Part shown: positions 10,709 to 21,107 of the stretch, piece by piece
Layout: each line of letters begins with the position of its first letter
Position numbering within the stretch: position 1 is the first letter of the stretch
From: Synechococcus sp. BL107
GTDB taxonomy: Bacteria > Cyanobacteriota > Cyanobacteriia > PCC-6307 > Cyanobiaceae
Assembly (NCBI RefSeq): GCF_000153805.1
Contig: NZ_DS022298.1
Span: forward strand, 1,368,827 to 1,432,826
Reading direction: 5' to 3'
Length of the DNA stretch: 64,000 nucleotides
The notes under the pieces: generated by a model
Told to the model about the DNA's origin: nothing
Databases searched by the model: none
The model's input: the letters and a program-made list of their open reading frames with translations, nothing else
Position numbers and translations under genes: made by a program

Positions 10709-11351
10709 CGAGCTGGTCTAAAACAACCTCAAGACTTTCAACCCGGCAGGGATTTTGAGTTAGAGGGTCATTTTGAGATTCATTCGATAAAACCCATACG
10801 CGGCATCCTGCGGCTACAGCAGATTGCATTCCCGCGTTTGAATCTTCAAAGGCCCAGCAATCGCTGGGATCCACATTGAGCCGCTTGGCCGCCAGCAAAT
10901 ACGGCGCTGGATCTGGTTTTCCTGCTGCTAACTGCGGATCATCGCCATAAATGCGTTCTTTGATGGATTCAACCCAAGGGTGGTGGCTGGTTTTAAAGGC
11001 CACCGCCTCACGACTGCTGCTGGTGACGAGGGCTGTTTTGATGCCGTGATCCCAGCAGTGCTGCACCAATCCTTCTGCCCCCGGCATCGCGGGGGCCTGT
11101 GGGAGCAATGCTCGAACAATCGGTTGTTGAACCGCCAGGAGAACGTCAATTCCAATGGGGGTTGGAAGCCAATCGTCGACTTGCTGAGCGCAGTCCCTGC
11201 GCCGACGCCCTCTGAGCTGCAGTAATTGTTCGTCGCTCAGTTCGCCACCGAATTGGGCAGCGGCCTGACGCCAGCCCATCCCATGGAACGGCTCCGTATC
11301 GAGCAGGAGCCCATCCAAGTCAAATAAGCAGGCCACCGGTGGAAGCGTCAT
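10692..11351 (-). CDS. HAD-superfamily phosphatase/phosphoglucomutase-like protein
   Basis: This is a 219-residue HAD hydrolase of the beta-phosphoglucomutase-like subgroup. Motif I is FDLDGLLLDTEP (about residues 10-21), with a nucleophile Asp and a second Asp two residues on. Motif II is LVTSSSRE, motif III contains GKPDPAPYLLAA, and motif IV is FEDSNAGMQSA. The cap lies after motif I. The substrate is not determinable. It converges on and slightly overlaps the prenyl synthase. Confidence 0.88.
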   Translation of the reverse strand: MTLPPVACLFDLDGLLLDTEPFHGMGWRQAAAQFGGELSDEQLLQLRGRRRRDCAQQVDDWLPTPIGIDVLLAVQQPIVRALLPQAPAMPGAEGLVQHCWDHGIKTALVTSSSREAVAFKTSHHPWVESIKERIYGDDPQLAAGKPDPAPYLLAAKRLNVDPSDCWAFEDSNAGMQSAVAAGCRVWVLSNESQNDPLTQNPCRVESLEVVLDQLVNTSG

Positions 11352-11428
11352 CCCTGTAGGGGAGGTTCGGTTTCTCTAGTCAAGCGGTTCAACGGCATTC
11401 GACGGATTGATAAGCGTCTGCAAGAACC

Positions 11429-13450
11429 ATGGATCTGCTCCTTACCCTGAGCGATAAGCGCCTCGTTCAGCCTTCCTTGACGAACACCAACCCATCGATC
11501 GAAAGCGTGCTGCAGGAGCAGCGTGTGTTCGAACCTCCCGCGAGCTTTTCTGCAGAGGCTTCGATTAGCAGCCTTGAGGCTTACAGGGCCATGGCCGATG
11601 CGGCGAAGGCTGATCCGGACAGCTTTTGGGGAGACGCAGCCCGTCGCGAACTGCATTGGTTTGAGCCATTCCATACGGTTCTGGATTGGAGCGATGCCCC
11701 CTTCGCCCGCTGGTTTGAAGGGGGCACCACCAACTTGTCGTTCAACTGCCTCGATCGGCATCTTGAGGGCCCTACGGCCGACAAGACAGCTCTGATCTGG
11801 GAGGGAGAGCCTGGTGATGTGCGTCGCTTCACCTATCGCGAATTGCATGCCGAGGTCTGTAAGGCTGCCAATGCTTTGAAGGCCATGGGCCTCGGCAAGG
11901 GCGATCTGGTGGCGCTCTATATGCCGATGATCCCGGAAGCGGCGATTGCGATGCTCGCCTGTGCCCGTATTGGGGCGCCCCATTCCGTGGTGTTCGGTGG
12001 CTTCTCGGCCGAAGCATTGCGAGATCGGTTGATTGATGGCGAGGTGAAGGCGGTGATCACCGCCGATGGTGGCTTCCGTAAAGACAAACCTGTTTCGCTG
12101 AAGCCAGCCGTCGATGCTGCCCTGGCCGATGGGGCCTGCCCAACCGTTCACTCCGTGTTGGTGGTTCAGCGCACCAAGCAGGGCGTGACGATGGTCGAGG
12201 GTCGCGATCAGTGGTGGCATGAGTTGGTGTCGGGCCAAAGCGACGCCTGTGTGGCTGAGCCAATGGCGAGTGAAGACCGCTTATTTGTTCTCTACACCTC
12301 TGGTTCCACAGGAAAACCCAAGGGCGTGGTGCACACCACGGCTGGATACAACCTTTGGGCGCATCTCACCTTCCAATGGATTTTTGATTGTCGCGACGAC
12401 GACGTGTTTTGGTGCACAGCCGATGTGGGCTGGATTACAGGGCACAGCTACATCGTTTATGGCCCCCTTTCCAATGGAGCCACAACGGTGATGTACGAGG
12501 GCGCCCCACGTCCCTCTAAGCCAGGGGCGTTCTGGGAGCTGATTCAAAAGCACGGCATCACGATCTTTTACACCGCACCAACGGCGATTCGGGCCTTCAT
12601 GAAGGGCGGACGTTCGGTGCCCGATCAGTTCGATATGTCCAGCCTTCGTCTGCTGGGCACCGTCGGTGAGCCGATCAATCCAGAAGCTTGGATGTGGTAT
12701 CGCGACGTGATTGGTGGAAACCGTTGTCCGATCGTTGATACCTGGTGGCAAACCGAAACCGGTGGCGTGATGATCAGCCCCTTGCCTGGGGCAACGCCAA
12801 CCAAACCGGGTTCTGCAACCTTGCCCTTGCCTGGAATTCAGGCCGACATCATTGATGCTGAGGGCAACAGTTGTGGAGATGACGAGGGGGGCTATCTCGC
12901 GGTGCGTGCTCCTTGGCCGGGAATGATGCGCACGGTGCATGGCAACCCCCAGCGTTTCCGGGAGAGTTATTGGGAGCACATTCGTCCAGCGGATGGCTCC
13001 TATCTGTATTTCGCTGGCGATGGTGCTCGCCGCGATGCCGATGGCTACTTCTGGGTGATGGGACGGGTTGATGACGTCATCAATGTGTCCGGACATCGCC
13101 TGGGCACGATGGAAATCGAATCAGCTCTTGTGAGCCATCCCGCCGTTGCAGAAGCTGCGGTGGTGGGGCGTCCTGATGATCTCAAGGGGGAAGGAATCGT
13201 TGCCTTCGTCACCCTGGAAACGGGTCGGGAAGGCTCCGCGGAACTCCAAGCTGAATTGCGGAAGCATGTCGGTACAGAGATCGGACCGATTGCCCGTCCC
13301 GATGAAATCCGCTGCAGTGACGCGCTCCCAAAAACCCGCAGTGGAAAAATTATGCGGCGGATTCTGCGTGCCCTCGCCGCTGGTGAAGAGGTCACCGGAG
13401 ACACCAGCACCCTCGAAGATCGCTCCGTGCTCGATCGACTACGGGCTTAA
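11429..13450 (+). CDS. acs: acetyl-CoA synthetase (AMP-forming)
   Basis: Acs activates acetate to acetyl-CoA through acetyl-AMP. The 673-residue protein has the P-loop-like [16 protein letters not shown] (about residues 290-305), the WWQTETGG motif (about residue 440), the hinge [20 protein letters not shown], and the C-terminal lysine context TRSGKIMRR whose Lys is acetylated in characterised relatives. It is slightly longer than the usual 650 residues at the N-terminus, so the real start may lie further in, although the ATG used is plausible. Confidence 0.95.
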   Translation: MDLLLTLSDKRLVQPSLTNTNPSIESVLQEQRVFEPPASFSAEASISSLEAYRAMADAAKADPDSFWGDAARRELHWFEPFHTVLDWSDAPFARWFEGGTTNLSFNCLDRHLEGPTADKTALIWEGEPGDVRRFTYRELHAEVCKAANALKAMGLGKGDLVALYMPMIPEAAIAMLACARIGAPHSVVFGGFSAEALRDRLIDGEVKAVITADGGFRKDKPVSLKPAVDAALADGACPTVHSVLVVQRTKQGVTMVEGRDQWWHELVSGQSDACVAEPMASEDRLFVLYTSGSTGKPKGVVHTTAGYNLWAHLTFQWIFDCRDDDVFWCTADVGWITGHSYIVYGPLSNGATTVMYEGAPRPSKPGAFWELIQKHGITIFYTAPTAIRAFMKGGRSVPDQFDMSSLRLLGTVGEPINPEAWMWYRDVIGGNRCPIVDTWWQTETGGVMISPLPGATPTKPGSATLPLPGIQADIIDAEGNSCGDDEGGYLAVRAPWPGMMRTVHGNPQRFRESYWEHIRPADGSYLYFAGDGARRDADGYFWVMGRVDDVINVSGHRLGTMEIESALVSHPAVAEAAVVGRPDDLKGEGIVAFVTLETGREGSAELQAELRKHVGTEIGPIARPDEIRCSDALPKTRSGKIMRRILRALAAGEEVTGDTSTLEDRSVLDRLRA

Positions 13451-13469
13451 AAATCGGTCGTGGGCTGAC

Positions 13470-14195
13470 CTAACCAGCCCACTGGCCAATGGTTTGCGTA
13501 AGGCGGCGGATCACCTCGACCCGCTTTGGGTCATCCGCCCATGCGCCAAGCAGGCTCCGGCGTAGTCCGGCACTGGCCGGCGTGAGGTGATCGCCTGGCA
13601 ACTGCAACGCTTCGGTGTTGTCGGTGCTGCGCTTTTTTAGAGCTTCAAGGAGGTCATCGCTTTGGTCGAGCTCATCGCGACCGAACCGCACCACGAGATT
13701 GCGCTCTTGGATGTAGTAACGGGTGATCAGCCGTAGGGTTTCCTGCGGGCTCGGACTGAATTCCGTTTCGACCCCAAGCCTTGGTGCAAGTTCACCAAGA
13801 AGCGGGATCGATCGATCTGCCTGGAAATTGTTGAAGCTCAGGGCCACCAGGCCATGGCTGCTACGGCCTCCATCTGGGGCAAGGAGATGCAGCTTGCATC
13901 CAAGGCTGTGTCCCAGACGCAGAGGAGCGGGGAGCACTCCACAGCGATCCTCTAATTGACGCCGCGACTGACGGAAGGCCATCCAGGCCTTCTTCGCCTG
14001 GCTTTGGTGATCAAAGCCAGGCACATAGGCCCAAGCATGGATCGCTAGGCCTGCGTCGCATAGATCCTCGAGGATGCGTCGGTAGCTCACCTGCGGCGTG
14101 GCCGCGAGGTAGCTACCACCAATGAACTCAATCAGTCCCTGGGGCTGCTTCGGTCGGAGTTGCCAAATGCTTCCTTGCTGTCGCCAACTTTGCAT
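13470..14195 (-). CDS. DUF1350 family protein
   Basis: The 241-residue protein matches the cyanobacteria- and plant-restricted DUF1350 family, which looks like an alpha/beta-hydrolase relative. Visible family features are the start FIGGSYLAATPQVSYRRILE and the central LGHSLGCKLHLL, which resembles a nucleophile elbow (GHSLG). The molecular role is unknown. It sits 3 bases downstream of the peroxiredoxin gene on the same strand, so the two are probably co-transcribed. Confidence 0.82.
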   Translation of the reverse strand: MQSWRQQGSIWQLRPKQPQGLIEFIGGSYLAATPQVSYRRILEDLCDAGLAIHAWAYVPGFDHQSQAKKAWMAFRQSRRQLEDRCGVLPAPLRLGHSLGCKLHLLAPDGGRSSHGLVALSFNNFQADRSIPLLGELAPRLGVETEFSPSPQETLRLITRYYIQERNLVVRFGRDELDQSDDLLEALKKRSTDNTEALQLPGDHLTPASAGLRRSLLGAWADDPKRVEVIRRLTQTIGQWAG

Positions 14196-14198
14196 CGC

Positions 14199-14654
14199 TC
14201 AGGACTGCAATTCCTTGAGGACGCGTTCGGCTTCTCGGACGTGGGCAGGGCCGTCCAGGAGATTGCTGAATGTATGGCGAATCACACCCGTTGGGTCCAC
14301 CACATAGGTCACGCGTCCGGGCAGCATCCCTAAGGCCTTGGGCACACCCATCTGGCGTCGGAGGGCGTTGTTCCGGTCGCACAAAAGAGGAAACGACAGG
14401 GTGTGGCGTTCGGCAAAACGACGATGACTCACCGCATCGTCTCCACTGACTCCCCAAATTTCGGCGTTCAGCGCCGCAAAATTGCTGCTGTTGTCCCGGA
14501 AACTACAGGCCTCAGCCGTGCAACCTGGCGTGTCGTCCTTGGGATAGAAAAAGAGCACCAGCCAGCGGCCTTGCACGGATTCGGAAGAGCGTTGATCTCC
14601 GTTTTGATCCTCAACACTGAAGTTGGGTAAGCGATCACCGATGCCGAGGCCCAT
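14199..14654 (-). CDS. thioredoxin-dependent peroxiredoxin (PrxQ/BCP type)
   Basis: PrxQ reduces hydrogen peroxide and alkyl peroxides using thioredoxin. The motif FFYPKDDTPGCTAEAC shows the peroxidatic Cys and, five residues later, the resolving Cys that defines the atypical two-Cys PrxQ/BCP class. I start at the ATG of MGLGIGDRLPNF (151 residues, normal length); the frame is open 21 codons further upstream but without family similarity. It is transcribed with the DUF1350 gene and away from the exonuclease gene. Confidence 0.93.
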   Translation of the reverse strand: MGLGIGDRLPNFSVEDQNGDQRSSESVQGRWLVLFFYPKDDTPGCTAEACSFRDNSSNFAALNAEIWGVSGDDAVSHRRFAERHTLSFPLLCDRNNALRRQMGVPKALGMLPGRVTYVVDPTGVIRHTFSNLLDGPAHVREAERVLKELQS

Positions 14655-14739
14655 GGTTGTTTGTGCGATGTGAACGACCTTAGGCAGCTTTTGCTGTCCA
14701 CCGGGCACCAGAATCAACGTCGGGACTGGTTTTCTGGGG

Positions 14740-15597
14740 ATGGCTGATCAACTGGATCTGCTGGGTGGATTGCAACCCACGGTGCGCGCAAGTGCACCCA
14801 GCTCCAAACCGCGTGCAGCTGTACCAAGCCCTCCACTTGAGGACAGCCAACCTGAGGAGAGCGAAACCCGAGCAGCGTCTCCACCGAGCGTCGTCCCGAG
14901 GACGCTGTTGATCATCGATACGGAAACCACCGGCTTAGAGCCTGAAAATCATTGTTGCGTCGAGGTGGGCGCCATTTTGTTTGATGTGCAATCCAGGGCT
15001 GTCTTGGCGCAGCAATCATTTTTGTTGCCCGCCGAGACCAATGCCGCAGAGCCGATTAACCGGATCCCAGCAGCAGTCACCCGTCTTTCGCAACCGTGGA
15101 AGGAAGCGCTTCTTTGGTTTCAAAATCTTCTAGATGCGGCCGATGTTTTGGTGGCGCACAATGCTGCCTTCGACCGCCAATGGTTTGGGCGAGGCGAGTT
15201 ACCGGCGGTGACCCAGCCCTGGTTGTGTTCCATGGAGGACATGCGCTGGCCGGCGGATCGGCAATTGCGTTCACGGCCTTCGGTGCGTGATCTCGCGTTG
15301 GCCTACGGGGTTCCCGTTTGGGCGGCCCATCGGGCTCTCACCGATTGCATTTACCTGGCGGAAGTGTTTGCCCGTTGTGACGACCTGGAACAGCTCTTGC
15401 TCCAAGGCTTAGAACCCAGGCAATTGGTGCGCGCCAAGGTGTCGTACGACGACCGCCAGCTCGCCCGTGATGCGGGATTTCGCTGGAATGACCCGATCAA
15501 AGGGGCCTGGGCTCGACGGATGAGCGCGCGGGAGATCCAAGAGCTGTCGTTTCCCGTTGTGCCTGTGGATCTGGAGGCCGGGGACAGCAAAACTTGA
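14740..15597 (+). CDS. DEDDh 3'-5' exonuclease (DnaQ-like)
   Basis: This is a 285-residue exonuclease of the DNA polymerase III epsilon superfamily. The acidic active site is visible: LLIIDTETTGLEP (Asp60, Glu62), VAHNAAFDRQWF (Asp near 146) and AAHRALTDCIYLAEVF (His and Asp near 196-201). The first 50 residues are Pro/Ser-rich and likely disordered. A C-terminal segment (about 225-275, ending in GAWARRMSAREIQEL) is an extra module seen in some cyanobacterial DnaQ-like proteins. It may be a repair or RNA-processing nuclease rather than the replicative proofreader. Confidence 0.88.
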   Translation: MADQLDLLGGLQPTVRASAPSSKPRAAVPSPPLEDSQPEESETRAASPPSVVPRTLLIIDTETTGLEPENHCCVEVGAILFDVQSRAVLAQQSFLLPAETNAAEPINRIPAAVTRLSQPWKEALLWFQNLLDAADVLVAHNAAFDRQWFGRGELPAVTQPWLCSMEDMRWPADRQLRSRPSVRDLALAYGVPVWAAHRALTDCIYLAEVFARCDDLEQLLLQGLEPRQLVRAKVSYDDRQLARDAGFRWNDPIKGAWARRMSAREIQELSFPVVPVDLEAGDSKT

Positions 15598-15690
15598 TCC
15601 TCCGTCCAATCTCCTCCGTATTTGCTTTATCACTCCGAAGCGACTGGGTTGTTTTGCGCCGACTGAATCGAGCCCCAGCAATCTGAATGC

Positions 15691-15972
15691 ATGACCTGCT
15701 TCCGGCACCATCAGCAACGGCCGCTCCGTTCAAGGTTGCGTCACTGGCAGCAGGTGCGGACGTGGGCTCGGCTGATTCGTGAGGCAGAGGCGCTATGGCA
15801 TGTCGACGTCCGTGCCCTGCGCCGGATTGGAGCCCTCGAGTTATCCCAGTTGCTGGAAGAGGTGCCCCCGGAGCATCGCCAACGGGTGAACCGTTGGCTG
15901 CACTGTTACTCCACCTCCACACGGTTCACACCCGTGGCGACTGACCCAACCTCGGATTTCTGCCAACAATGA
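15691..15972 (+). CDS. small basic hypothetical protein
   Basis: The 93-residue frame lies between the exonuclease and pstS. It has a basic, Arg/His-rich start and a central segment with regular helical pattern (TWARLIREAEALW, LSQLLEEVPPEHRQRVNRWL). I do not recognise it. Codon use looks like that of neighbouring genes and no better frame covers this interval. Confidence 0.5.
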   Translation: MTCFRHHQQRPLRSRLRHWQQVRTWARLIREAEALWHVDVRALRRIGALELSQLLEEVPPEHRQRVNRWLHCYSTSTRFTPVATDPTSDFCQQ

Positions 15973-16045
15973 CGGCTCCTTCGTCAATCCACAACTGAGC
16001 ATGCAACTGCATTAATTAAGCTGCTGCTGCTGTTCAACGCCTTGG

Positions 16046-17041
16046 ATGTCATTCATGACTGCTATGCATCGGGTTCTGGTTCGCGTTTCGCTGGCCGCGT
16101 GTTGCGTGGGTCTGGCTGCATGCAGTGGCAACCAAGGCGCGAAACCTCTGAACGGAGCTGGTGCAACGTTCCCCGCCAAGATTTATCAGAGCTGGTTTGC
16201 CGGTTTAGCCCAGTCCGGTGGGTCCAAGGTGAACTATCAAGCGGTTGGCTCTGGTTCAGGCCGCAAGGCATTTATCGATCAAACCGTTGATTTCGCAGCA
16301 TCGGATGATCCGATCAAGGCAGTTGATCGTGAAAAGGTTGAACAGGGTGTGGTTCAAATTCCAATGGTGGGTGGAACCATTGCATTCGGATACAACAAAC
16401 CCGGTTGTGATCTAAAGCTCACGCAACAGCAAGCTGTTCAAGTTGCCATCGGCAAGATCAAGGATTGGGGCGATCTTGGCTGTGAAGCCGGAACGATTAC
16501 TTGGGTGCATCGATCGGATGGTTCTGGCACCACCAAAGCCTTCACGAATTCCATGGAAGCGTTTTCGCCTGAGTGGACCCTCGGCACGGGTAAGTCTGTT
16601 CAATGGCCGGTAGGGGTCGGCGGCAAAGGAAATTCTGGTGTTGCAGGTGTGATTGAAAACCGTGAGGGGGCGATCGGATATGTGAATCAGTCGTTTATCA
16701 AAGGCAATGTGGTGGCAGCTGCAGTGCAGAACAAATCAGGGGAGTTTTTGAAGCCTTCTGTGGAGTCTGGGGCGATTGCCTTGAATGGCATTCAACTCGA
16801 TCAATACCTCGCCGGTAAAAATCCAAACCCAACCAAAGAAGGTGCCTATCCAATCGCGACCCTCACATGGGTATTGGCCTATGAAACAGGCAACGGTGAT
16901 AAAACATCGGCTGTTAAAGATGTACTGAATTACATGTTGTCTGATGGTTCCCAAGACAAGGCGCCTTCCCTTGGATTTGTTCCTCTTAAGGGGGATATCT
17001 TGAAGGCTTCTAGGGCTGCCGTGAACAAGATTAGTGAATAG
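16046..17041 (+). CDS. pstS: phosphate ABC transporter substrate-binding lipoprotein (copy 1)
   Basis: PstS captures phosphate in the periplasm for the PstSCAB importer. The N-terminus is a lipoprotein signal (hydrophobic stretch then LAACSG), so this copy should be anchored to the membrane by its Cys near residue 27. The mature part begins with GAGATFPAKIYQSW and contains the phosphate-contacting VGSGSGRKAFI, FAASDDP and HRSDGSGTTKAFT. At 331 residues it is normal in length. Three in-frame ATGs (16046, 16055, 16064) could start it. No convincing Pho box lies in the 70 bases before it. The second pstS follows in the same direction, but pstC, pstA and pstB are not in the window. Confidence 0.95.
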   Translation: MSFMTAMHRVLVRVSLAACCVGLAACSGNQGAKPLNGAGATFPAKIYQSWFAGLAQSGGSKVNYQAVGSGSGRKAFIDQTVDFAASDDPIKAVDREKVEQGVVQIPMVGGTIAFGYNKPGCDLKLTQQQAVQVAIGKIKDWGDLGCEAGTITWVHRSDGSGTTKAFTNSMEAFSPEWTLGTGKSVQWPVGVGGKGNSGVAGVIENREGAIGYVNQSFIKGNVVAAAVQNKSGEFLKPSVESGAIALNGIQLDQYLAGKNPNPTKEGAYPIATLTWVLAYETGNGDKTSAVKDVLNYMLSDGSQDKAPSLGFVPLKGDILKASRAAVNKISE

Positions 17042-17374
17042 CTTCTTAGGAAGTAAGACTAGTCCTCACGAACTGAGGTGTTCGATTTGGTGCAACTTGT
17101 ACTCATAATGAATGTTTTTATAGATTTAATCCCTGCATCCAGAAAGATAGATTATTGATTAATTCATCGTAGCCTTTCTGAAGAGTCTATTTTACCTCTG
17201 CTATTTCCGGCTTTGTTATGAATTGCCGAAGACCTTTATTTTCTAGATACAGATGTCTTGCTCGACGGTTTTCTTAATCAAGCCTTAAACACATCTTCTT
17301 TGTGCCTTGATCTTCAATGTTATTGGATCAAGCATTATTAAGAAGCGCAATTGCGTTTTTCGCATCATTTTCTC
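17042..17374 (+). promoter_or_regulatory. pstS-pstS intergenic region
   Basis: This AT-rich stretch of about 330 bases separates the two pstS copies. It holds the Pho box at 17273-17302 and probably the promoter of the second copy. I see no reading frame of note and no clear terminator for the first copy. Confidence 0.5.
17273..17302 (+). promoter_or_regulatory. Pho box before second pstS
   Basis: Three 8-base units spaced by 3 bases read CTTAATCA, CTTAAACA and CTTCTTTG. The first two fit the cyanobacterial PhoB/SphR consensus PyTTAAPyPyT/A well; the third is weak. The box points towards the gene and lies about 70 bases before its ATG. Confidence 0.75.
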
Positions 17375-18349
17375 ATGAGCGTCTCTAGGAAGATTCTTGT
17401 TCTTTCTTCTTTGCTCGCCCTTGGGGCAGGCATGTCAGCTTCTGCAGCACCAAGAATCAACGGTGCTGGTGCATCATTCCCTGCCAAAATTTATCAGCGT
17501 TGGTTCGCTGATTTGGCGAGATCTGGTGGGCCACAAGTGAATTATCAATCCGTTGGCTCTGGTTCAGGCCGTAAGGCATTTATCGATCAAACAGTCAATT
17601 TTGCTGCATCGGATGATCCGATGAAGAAAAAAGATATGGGTAAGGTTGGCCGTGGTGTTGTCCAAATCCCAATGGTGGGTGGCACGATTGCTTTTGGCTT
17701 CAACAAGCCTGGTTGTGATTTAAAGCTGACTCAAACCCAAGCCGTCAGCGTGGCGATGGGTAAGGTCAGAAATTGGAAAGAACTTGGCTGTAAGCCTGGA
17801 ACTCTTGTTTGGGTCCATCGTTCAGATGGTTCCGGAACCACAAAAGCATTCACCAATTCGATGGAGGCCTTTTCATCAGAATGGACTCTTGGTACTGGTA
17901 AATCTGTGAAGTGGCCAGCTGGTGTTGGCGCTAAAGGTAACTCTGGCGTTGCTGGAGTGATCCAGAATCGCGTTGGTGCCATTGGATACGTCAACCAGTC
18001 CTACATCAAGGGAAATGTCAAGGCAGCTGCTTTGCAAAACAAGTCTGGTGAATTCCTGAAGCCCTCTGTTGATGCAGGAGCTCGTGCTTTGAACGGGATT
18101 ACGCTGGATAAGGATTTAGCAGGAAAAAATCCCAATCCTTCTGCAAAGGGTGCCTATCCGATCTCAACCTTGACATGGGCCTTGGCCTATAAAACTGGCA
18201 ATGGTGCTAATGCCAAGGTTGTGAAAGATGCCTTCAATTACATGCTGAGCTCTAAAGCACAGGCCATAGCTCCTGATCTGGGATTTGTCCCCCTGAAGGG
18301 AGATATCTTGAAGGCTTCTAAAGCTGCTGTTAACAAGATTGGTAAATAA
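17375..18349 (+). CDS. pstS: phosphate ABC transporter substrate-binding protein (copy 2, non-lipoprotein)
   Basis: This is a second PstS, about three-quarters identical to copy 1 by eye, with the same ligand motifs (VGSGSGRKAF, FAASDDP, HRSDGSGTTKAFT). It differs in two ways. Its signal peptide ends in ASAA with no lipobox Cys, so it should be soluble in the periplasm. Many acidic or neutral surface positions of copy 1 are Lys or Arg here, for example KKKDMGKVGRG in place of KAVDREKVEQG. I start at the ATG of MSVSRK (324 residues); a TTG eight codons upstream is possible. It has its own Pho box and a downstream terminator. Confidence 0.94.
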   Translation: MSVSRKILVLSSLLALGAGMSASAAPRINGAGASFPAKIYQRWFADLARSGGPQVNYQSVGSGSGRKAFIDQTVNFAASDDPMKKKDMGKVGRGVVQIPMVGGTIAFGFNKPGCDLKLTQTQAVSVAMGKVRNWKELGCKPGTLVWVHRSDGSGTTKAFTNSMEAFSSEWTLGTGKSVKWPAGVGAKGNSGVAGVIQNRVGAIGYVNQSYIKGNVKAAALQNKSGEFLKPSVDAGARALNGITLDKDLAGKNPNPSAKGAYPISTLTWALAYKTGNGANAKVVKDAFNYMLSSKAQAIAPDLGFVPLKGDILKASKAAVNKIGK

Positions 18350-18441
18350 TTGAAATAAAGAAGGCTTTGAAAAATGCTTTTTTTATTTCTGTATCGTTTT
18401 TAGTCGACAGTTAATCTTCTTCTAAAGCAAACACTAACAAG

Positions 18442-18472
18442 AGCCCTGCGTCCACTGTGCGTAGGGCTTTTT
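18442..18472 (+). terminator. rho-independent terminator after second pstS
   Basis: AGCCCTGCG (18442-18450) pairs with CGTAGGGCT (18460-18468) with one G-T wobble, followed by a run of T. It lies about 95 bases after the second pstS stop. The rest of the 18350-18780 interval between this gene and convergent arsJ shows no gene. Confidence 0.8.
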
Positions 18473-18780
18473 GTTGTTGCCAAAAGCATTGAAGTTTCTA
18501 GTAGCCATTGCGATGCCACTAGAGATTCTGCCAATAACGTGTCATCTGGTCGCTGTCAGCTTGTCAACAGATGTCTGCGCCAAGAAATAGCCCATTGCAA
18601 TTGTAATGATTCATCCATCTTTGATGGGAAGTTGAGGTTAGTTGATCAATAGATATCGGCATTTTGACTTCTTAAGCGTGAAAAATTTGGGAATTTTTCT
18701 TGTTAACTGGCCAATAATGCCTCCTGATCAAGGCTGATTTGATTTGCTATATCAATTCAAAGGGTGTTATCTTAGAACGA

Positions 18781-20034
18781 TTAATTAATTGGCAATAAAG
18801 ACGATGATCTCAACGTTGGTGGTAAGCGAAGGCTGGTAAGCCAAGCTAACCCCACCAGTAAACAAGACGTCCACAAACAGGCTTGCATTCCTCCAAGAAG
18901 AAAAATAGCTCCCGACAGTAACGTTCCTATTAATCGTCCAGATGCGTTGGCCATGTAATAAAAACCGACGTTCAGGCTTACGCTTTCGGAATCTGTGTAG
19001 GCAAGAACCATATACGAGTGGATCGAAGAGTTCATGGCAAACACCACTCCAAACAGAGCTAAACCAGCGGTAATTGCAATCGATACATCCACCTCGCGCC
19101 ATAGCGCAACAGCTAAAAGAGCCGGCACTGCTGTTAATAAGCCATTCCAGAATTGCAGGGCAGAGGCACCAGGAGATTGGGATTGTCCCCAGAATCGTCG
19201 CAAGGCCGGTGCTGATGCTTGGACGATCCCGTACCCAACAACCCAAAGCCCCAGGAATCCGCCGATTTCCGAGAAGTTCCAGCCCAGCGCTTCCTCCAAA
19301 AACACCGGTAATGCAACCACAAACCACACGTCCCTAGCTCCGAACAGGAAGAAACGTGCCAAGGAGAGAACATTGATTCCTTGAGACTTAGACAGGATTG
19401 ATGACAATGCAGGCTTGACTTTCATTTTGCCCATCTGCCCCGGGAGAACCAGCGTGGGGATTAATGCCATTGCCAAGCCGGCTGCCATCCACCCCATGGC
19501 CGAATTGAATCCCATCGACATGAGAAGTAAGCCACCAAGAAAAAAACCGACTCCCTTTAGGGCATTCTTTGACCCAGTGAGGATCGCAACCCATTTAAAC
19601 AATCTTTTCTCTCCAACTTGAAGATTCTCTGGGGTTTCGGAAATAACAGTTTTGATAGCACTCTTTGCACTCATTTTGTTGAGATCTTTTGCGATACCAC
19701 TGATGGCCTGAGCTATCATCACGTAGACCACACTTAATACTTTGGGCCAACTACTAGACACTGGCATTAGCATCAACAATGCCAGAATCTGAAGACATGT
19801 TCCAACCCATAGGGTTAGGCGTAATCCATATCGAGCACCAATTAATCCGCCATATAGGTTGGTAACAACACCAAAAAATTCGTAAAATAAGAATAAAAAA
19901 GCAATCTCCAGTGTCGAGTAGCCGAGGGCATGGAAGTGGAACAGCACCAGCATGCGCATGGCTCCATCCGTGAGCGTGAATGCCCAATAATTTGTTGTGA
20001 CGATGCCATATTGCTTTAACGGGGATAAATTCAT
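18781..20034 (-). CDS. arsJ: ArsJ-type MFS transporter, organoarsenical (1-arseno-3-phosphoglycerate) efflux
   Basis: The 417-residue major-facilitator protein has 11-12 hydrophobic segments. ArsJ exports 1-arseno-3-phosphoglycerate, which a partner GAPDH makes from arsenate, so the pair detoxifies arsenate. The strongest evidence for ArsJ rather than a generic MFS protein is linkage: its ATG overlaps the stop of a GAPDH gene by four bases (ATGA), the arrangement described for arsJ. N-terminal features are [27 protein letters not shown]. The position between pstS and ptrA agrees with arsenate entering through phosphate importers. Confidence 0.88.
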   Translation of the reverse strand: MNLSPLKQYGIVTTNYWAFTLTDGAMRMLVLFHFHALGYSTLEIAFLFLFYEFFGVVTNLYGGLIGARYGLRLTLWVGTCLQILALLMLMPVSSSWPKVLSVVYVMIAQAISGIAKDLNKMSAKSAIKTVISETPENLQVGEKRLFKWVAILTGSKNALKGVGFFLGGLLLMSMGFNSAMGWMAAGLAMALIPTLVLPGQMGKMKVKPALSSILSKSQGINVLSLARFFLFGARDVWFVVALPVFLEEALGWNFSEIGGFLGLWVVGYGIVQASAPALRRFWGQSQSPGASALQFWNGLLTAVPALLAVALWREVDVSIAITAGLALFGVVFAMNSSIHSYMVLAYTDSESVSLNVGFYYMANASGRLIGTLLSGAIFLLGGMQACLWTSCLLVGLAWLTSLRLPPTLRSSSLLPIN

Positions 20035-21056
20035 GATCCTAGATTTTCGGCAACATGACAGGCAAGATCGGCCATGCGGGAGCTATATCCCCACTCGTTG
20101 TCGTACCAGGCATAAACCTTAATTTGTGTCTTGTTCACCACCATCGTGGAAAGAGCATCAATGATGCCGCTGCGACTGTCGTTGACGTAGTCCACCGACA
20201 CCAACGGACGTGTTTCGTATCCAAGGATTCCATGGAGTTCTCCATTGGCAGCAGCTTCGAAGGCAATATTCACCTCCTGCACCGTGACCTCTTGCTCGAG
20301 TTCAAACACCGCATCCGTTAAGGAGGCATTGAGAAGAGGAACCCTGACCGCATGGCCATTGAGCTTTCCTTCTAATTCAGGAAAGATCATGCTGATCGCT
20401 TTTGCCGATCCGGTGGTTGTTGGGATCAAGCTCTGCATGCAGGAACGGGATCGCCGTAGGTCTTTATGAAATCCATCCACGACAACCTGCGTATTCGTCA
20501 CATCATGCAGAGTTGTAATCGAGCCATGTTTTATTCGAAATTTTTCGTGAACGACTTTCACTACTGGGGCTAGACAGTTGGTTGTACAGGATGCAGCTGT
20601 GATCACGCGGTGATAACCCGGGTCATAGTGATGATGATTCACACCATAAACAATATTTAAGATCTCTATATCGTTGATATGTCCCTTCACCGGGCAGGCC
20701 ACCACAATCTGTTTTAGTTTTGCTTTCTCAAAGATTGATTCGAGTATTTCTGGTTTTTTAAATTGTCCGCTGCACTCCAGCAGCATCTCAACTCCTGTCT
20801 CACACCAGGGAGCAACAGTTGGATCACTTTCACAGCTATAACTCACCAGTTGGTTTTCGACTAAAAAACCTTTTGTGTTCGCTTCAGTGGATGGTGTCCA
20901 ACGTCCATGAACAGAATCAAATACAAGAAGGTGAGCCGCTGCAGCAGCATCACCGGCGCATTCATTGACATGTACGATTTCGATGCCTGGACGACCCCAA
21001 AGAGCGCGAAAGACGAGACGCCCTATTCGACCAAAACCATTAATGCCAACCCGCAT
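20031..21056 (-). CDS. gap: ArsJ-associated glyceraldehyde-3-phosphate dehydrogenase
   Basis: The 341-residue GAPDH has the NAD-binding start [14 protein letters not shown] (residues 4-17) and the catalytic Cys in [11 protein letters not shown] (about residue 155). Its coupling to arsJ suggests that it uses arsenate in place of phosphate to make 1-arseno-3-phosphoglycerate for export, rather than serving mainly in glycolysis or the Calvin cycle. The sequence is divergent in places ([16 protein letters not shown]), unlike a housekeeping gap2. It lies directly behind a probable Pho box and is transcribed away from ptrA. Confidence 0.9.
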   Translation of the reverse strand: MRVGINGFGRIGRLVFRALWGRPGIEIVHVNECAGDAAAAAHLLVFDSVHGRWTPSTEANTKGFLVENQLVSYSCESDPTVAPWCETGVEMLLECSGQFKKPEILESIFEKAKLKQIVVACPVKGHINDIEILNIVYGVNHHHYDPGYHRVITAASCTTNCLAPVVKVVHEKFRIKHGSITTLHDVTNTQVVVDGFHKDLRRSRSCMQSLIPTTTGSAKAISMIFPELEGKLNGHAVRVPLLNASLTDAVFELEQEVTVQEVNIAFEAAANGELHGILGYETRPLVSVDYVNDSRSGIIDALSTMVVNKTQIKVYAWYDNEWGYSSRMADLACHVAENLGS

Positions 21057-21107
21057 CGAATCTAAAACTACGAATCGTTCTATTAAAACTCAAACTCCTG
21101 CTGTGTT

